Shown here in pieces: positions 5,466 to 5,470 of a stretch of 5,470 nucleotides of DNA; position 1 is the first letter of the stretch; the number at the start of each line of letters is the position of its first letter. Location of the stretch: assembly GCA_902461025.1 (NCBI GenBank), contig CABPWC010000097.1, positions 1 through 5,470 on the forward strand. Direction: 5' to 3'. Made by a program: the position numbers and the translations under genes. The notes under the pieces were generated by a model. The model was given only the letters and a program-made list of their open reading frames with translations, was not told the DNA's origin and made no database searches. The stretch is from an uncultured Streptococcus sp. GTDB lineage: Bacteria > Bacillota > Bacilli > Lactobacillales > Streptococcaceae.

Positions 5466-5470
5466 GGTAT
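5428..5470 (-). CDS. comGE: Competence pilus minor pilin ComGE, C-terminal end only (partial)
   Basis: Reading the minus strand one frame away from comGF, codons from 5469 to 5431 give YHGTEKLLAIQDK, followed by TAG at 5428-5430. From memory, pneumococcal ComGE/CglE ends in very similar residues (YHGSEQLLAI...), and comGE is the gene expected directly before comGF. Only 13 codons are in the window; the rest lies beyond the right edge. The 38-bp overlap with the start of comGF suggests translational coupling. The call rests on a short match plus gene order. Confidence 0.78.
   Translation of the reverse strand, partial: YHGTEKLLAIQDK

Overview
The window looks like chromosomal DNA from a Streptococcus of the mitis group (pneumoniae/mitis/oralis/infantis type). 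Three observations support this: a complete BOX repeat at the left end, close resemblance of the minor pilin genes at the right end to pneumococcal cglE/cglF/cglG (comGE/GF/GG), and moderately AT-rich DNA with streptococcal promoters and ribosome sites. The species cannot be fixed from sequence alone.

Every gene is on the minus strand, so transcription runs from high to low coordinates. From right to left: the last codons of comGE, complete comGF and complete comGG (the 3' end of the competence pilus operon); a short gap carrying a promoter; a histidine-phosphatase-superfamily gene usually labelled 'phosphoglycerate mutase'; a 188-bp regulatory gap; two back-to-back ABC exporter half-transporters separated by one base; and a BOX repeat whose last bases form the stop codon of the second exporter gene.

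The three com genes overlap one another and encode small pilin-like proteins for the DNA-uptake pilus. The phosphatase gene begins 58 bp after comGG. It has its own extended -10 promoter, and I see no convincing terminator in between, so competence-induced read-through into it is plausible.

The two ABC genes form a heterodimeric multidrug-type exporter of the LmrCD/EfrAB/BmrCD class. One protein (568 aa) has Asp for the catalytic Glu and Gln for the switch His. The other (588 aa) has an altered signature, FSTGQ. Together these give one canonical and one degenerate ATP site. Translation of the second gene is probably coupled, because its Shine-Dalgarno sequence lies in the last codons of the first.

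The most informative non-coding stretch is 3641-3828. A long hairpin with a T-run, the likely terminator of the phosphatase gene, physically contains the -35 box of a near-consensus promoter for the exporter operon. The roughly 65-nt leader that follows contains a strong hairpin and a second possible helix that would cover the Shine-Dalgarno sequence; the two helices share bases. This could be a control point for exporter expression, but it is inference from base pairing. I found no wholly new gene system here; the regulatory layouts and the gene-order junction after comGG are the points most worth checking.
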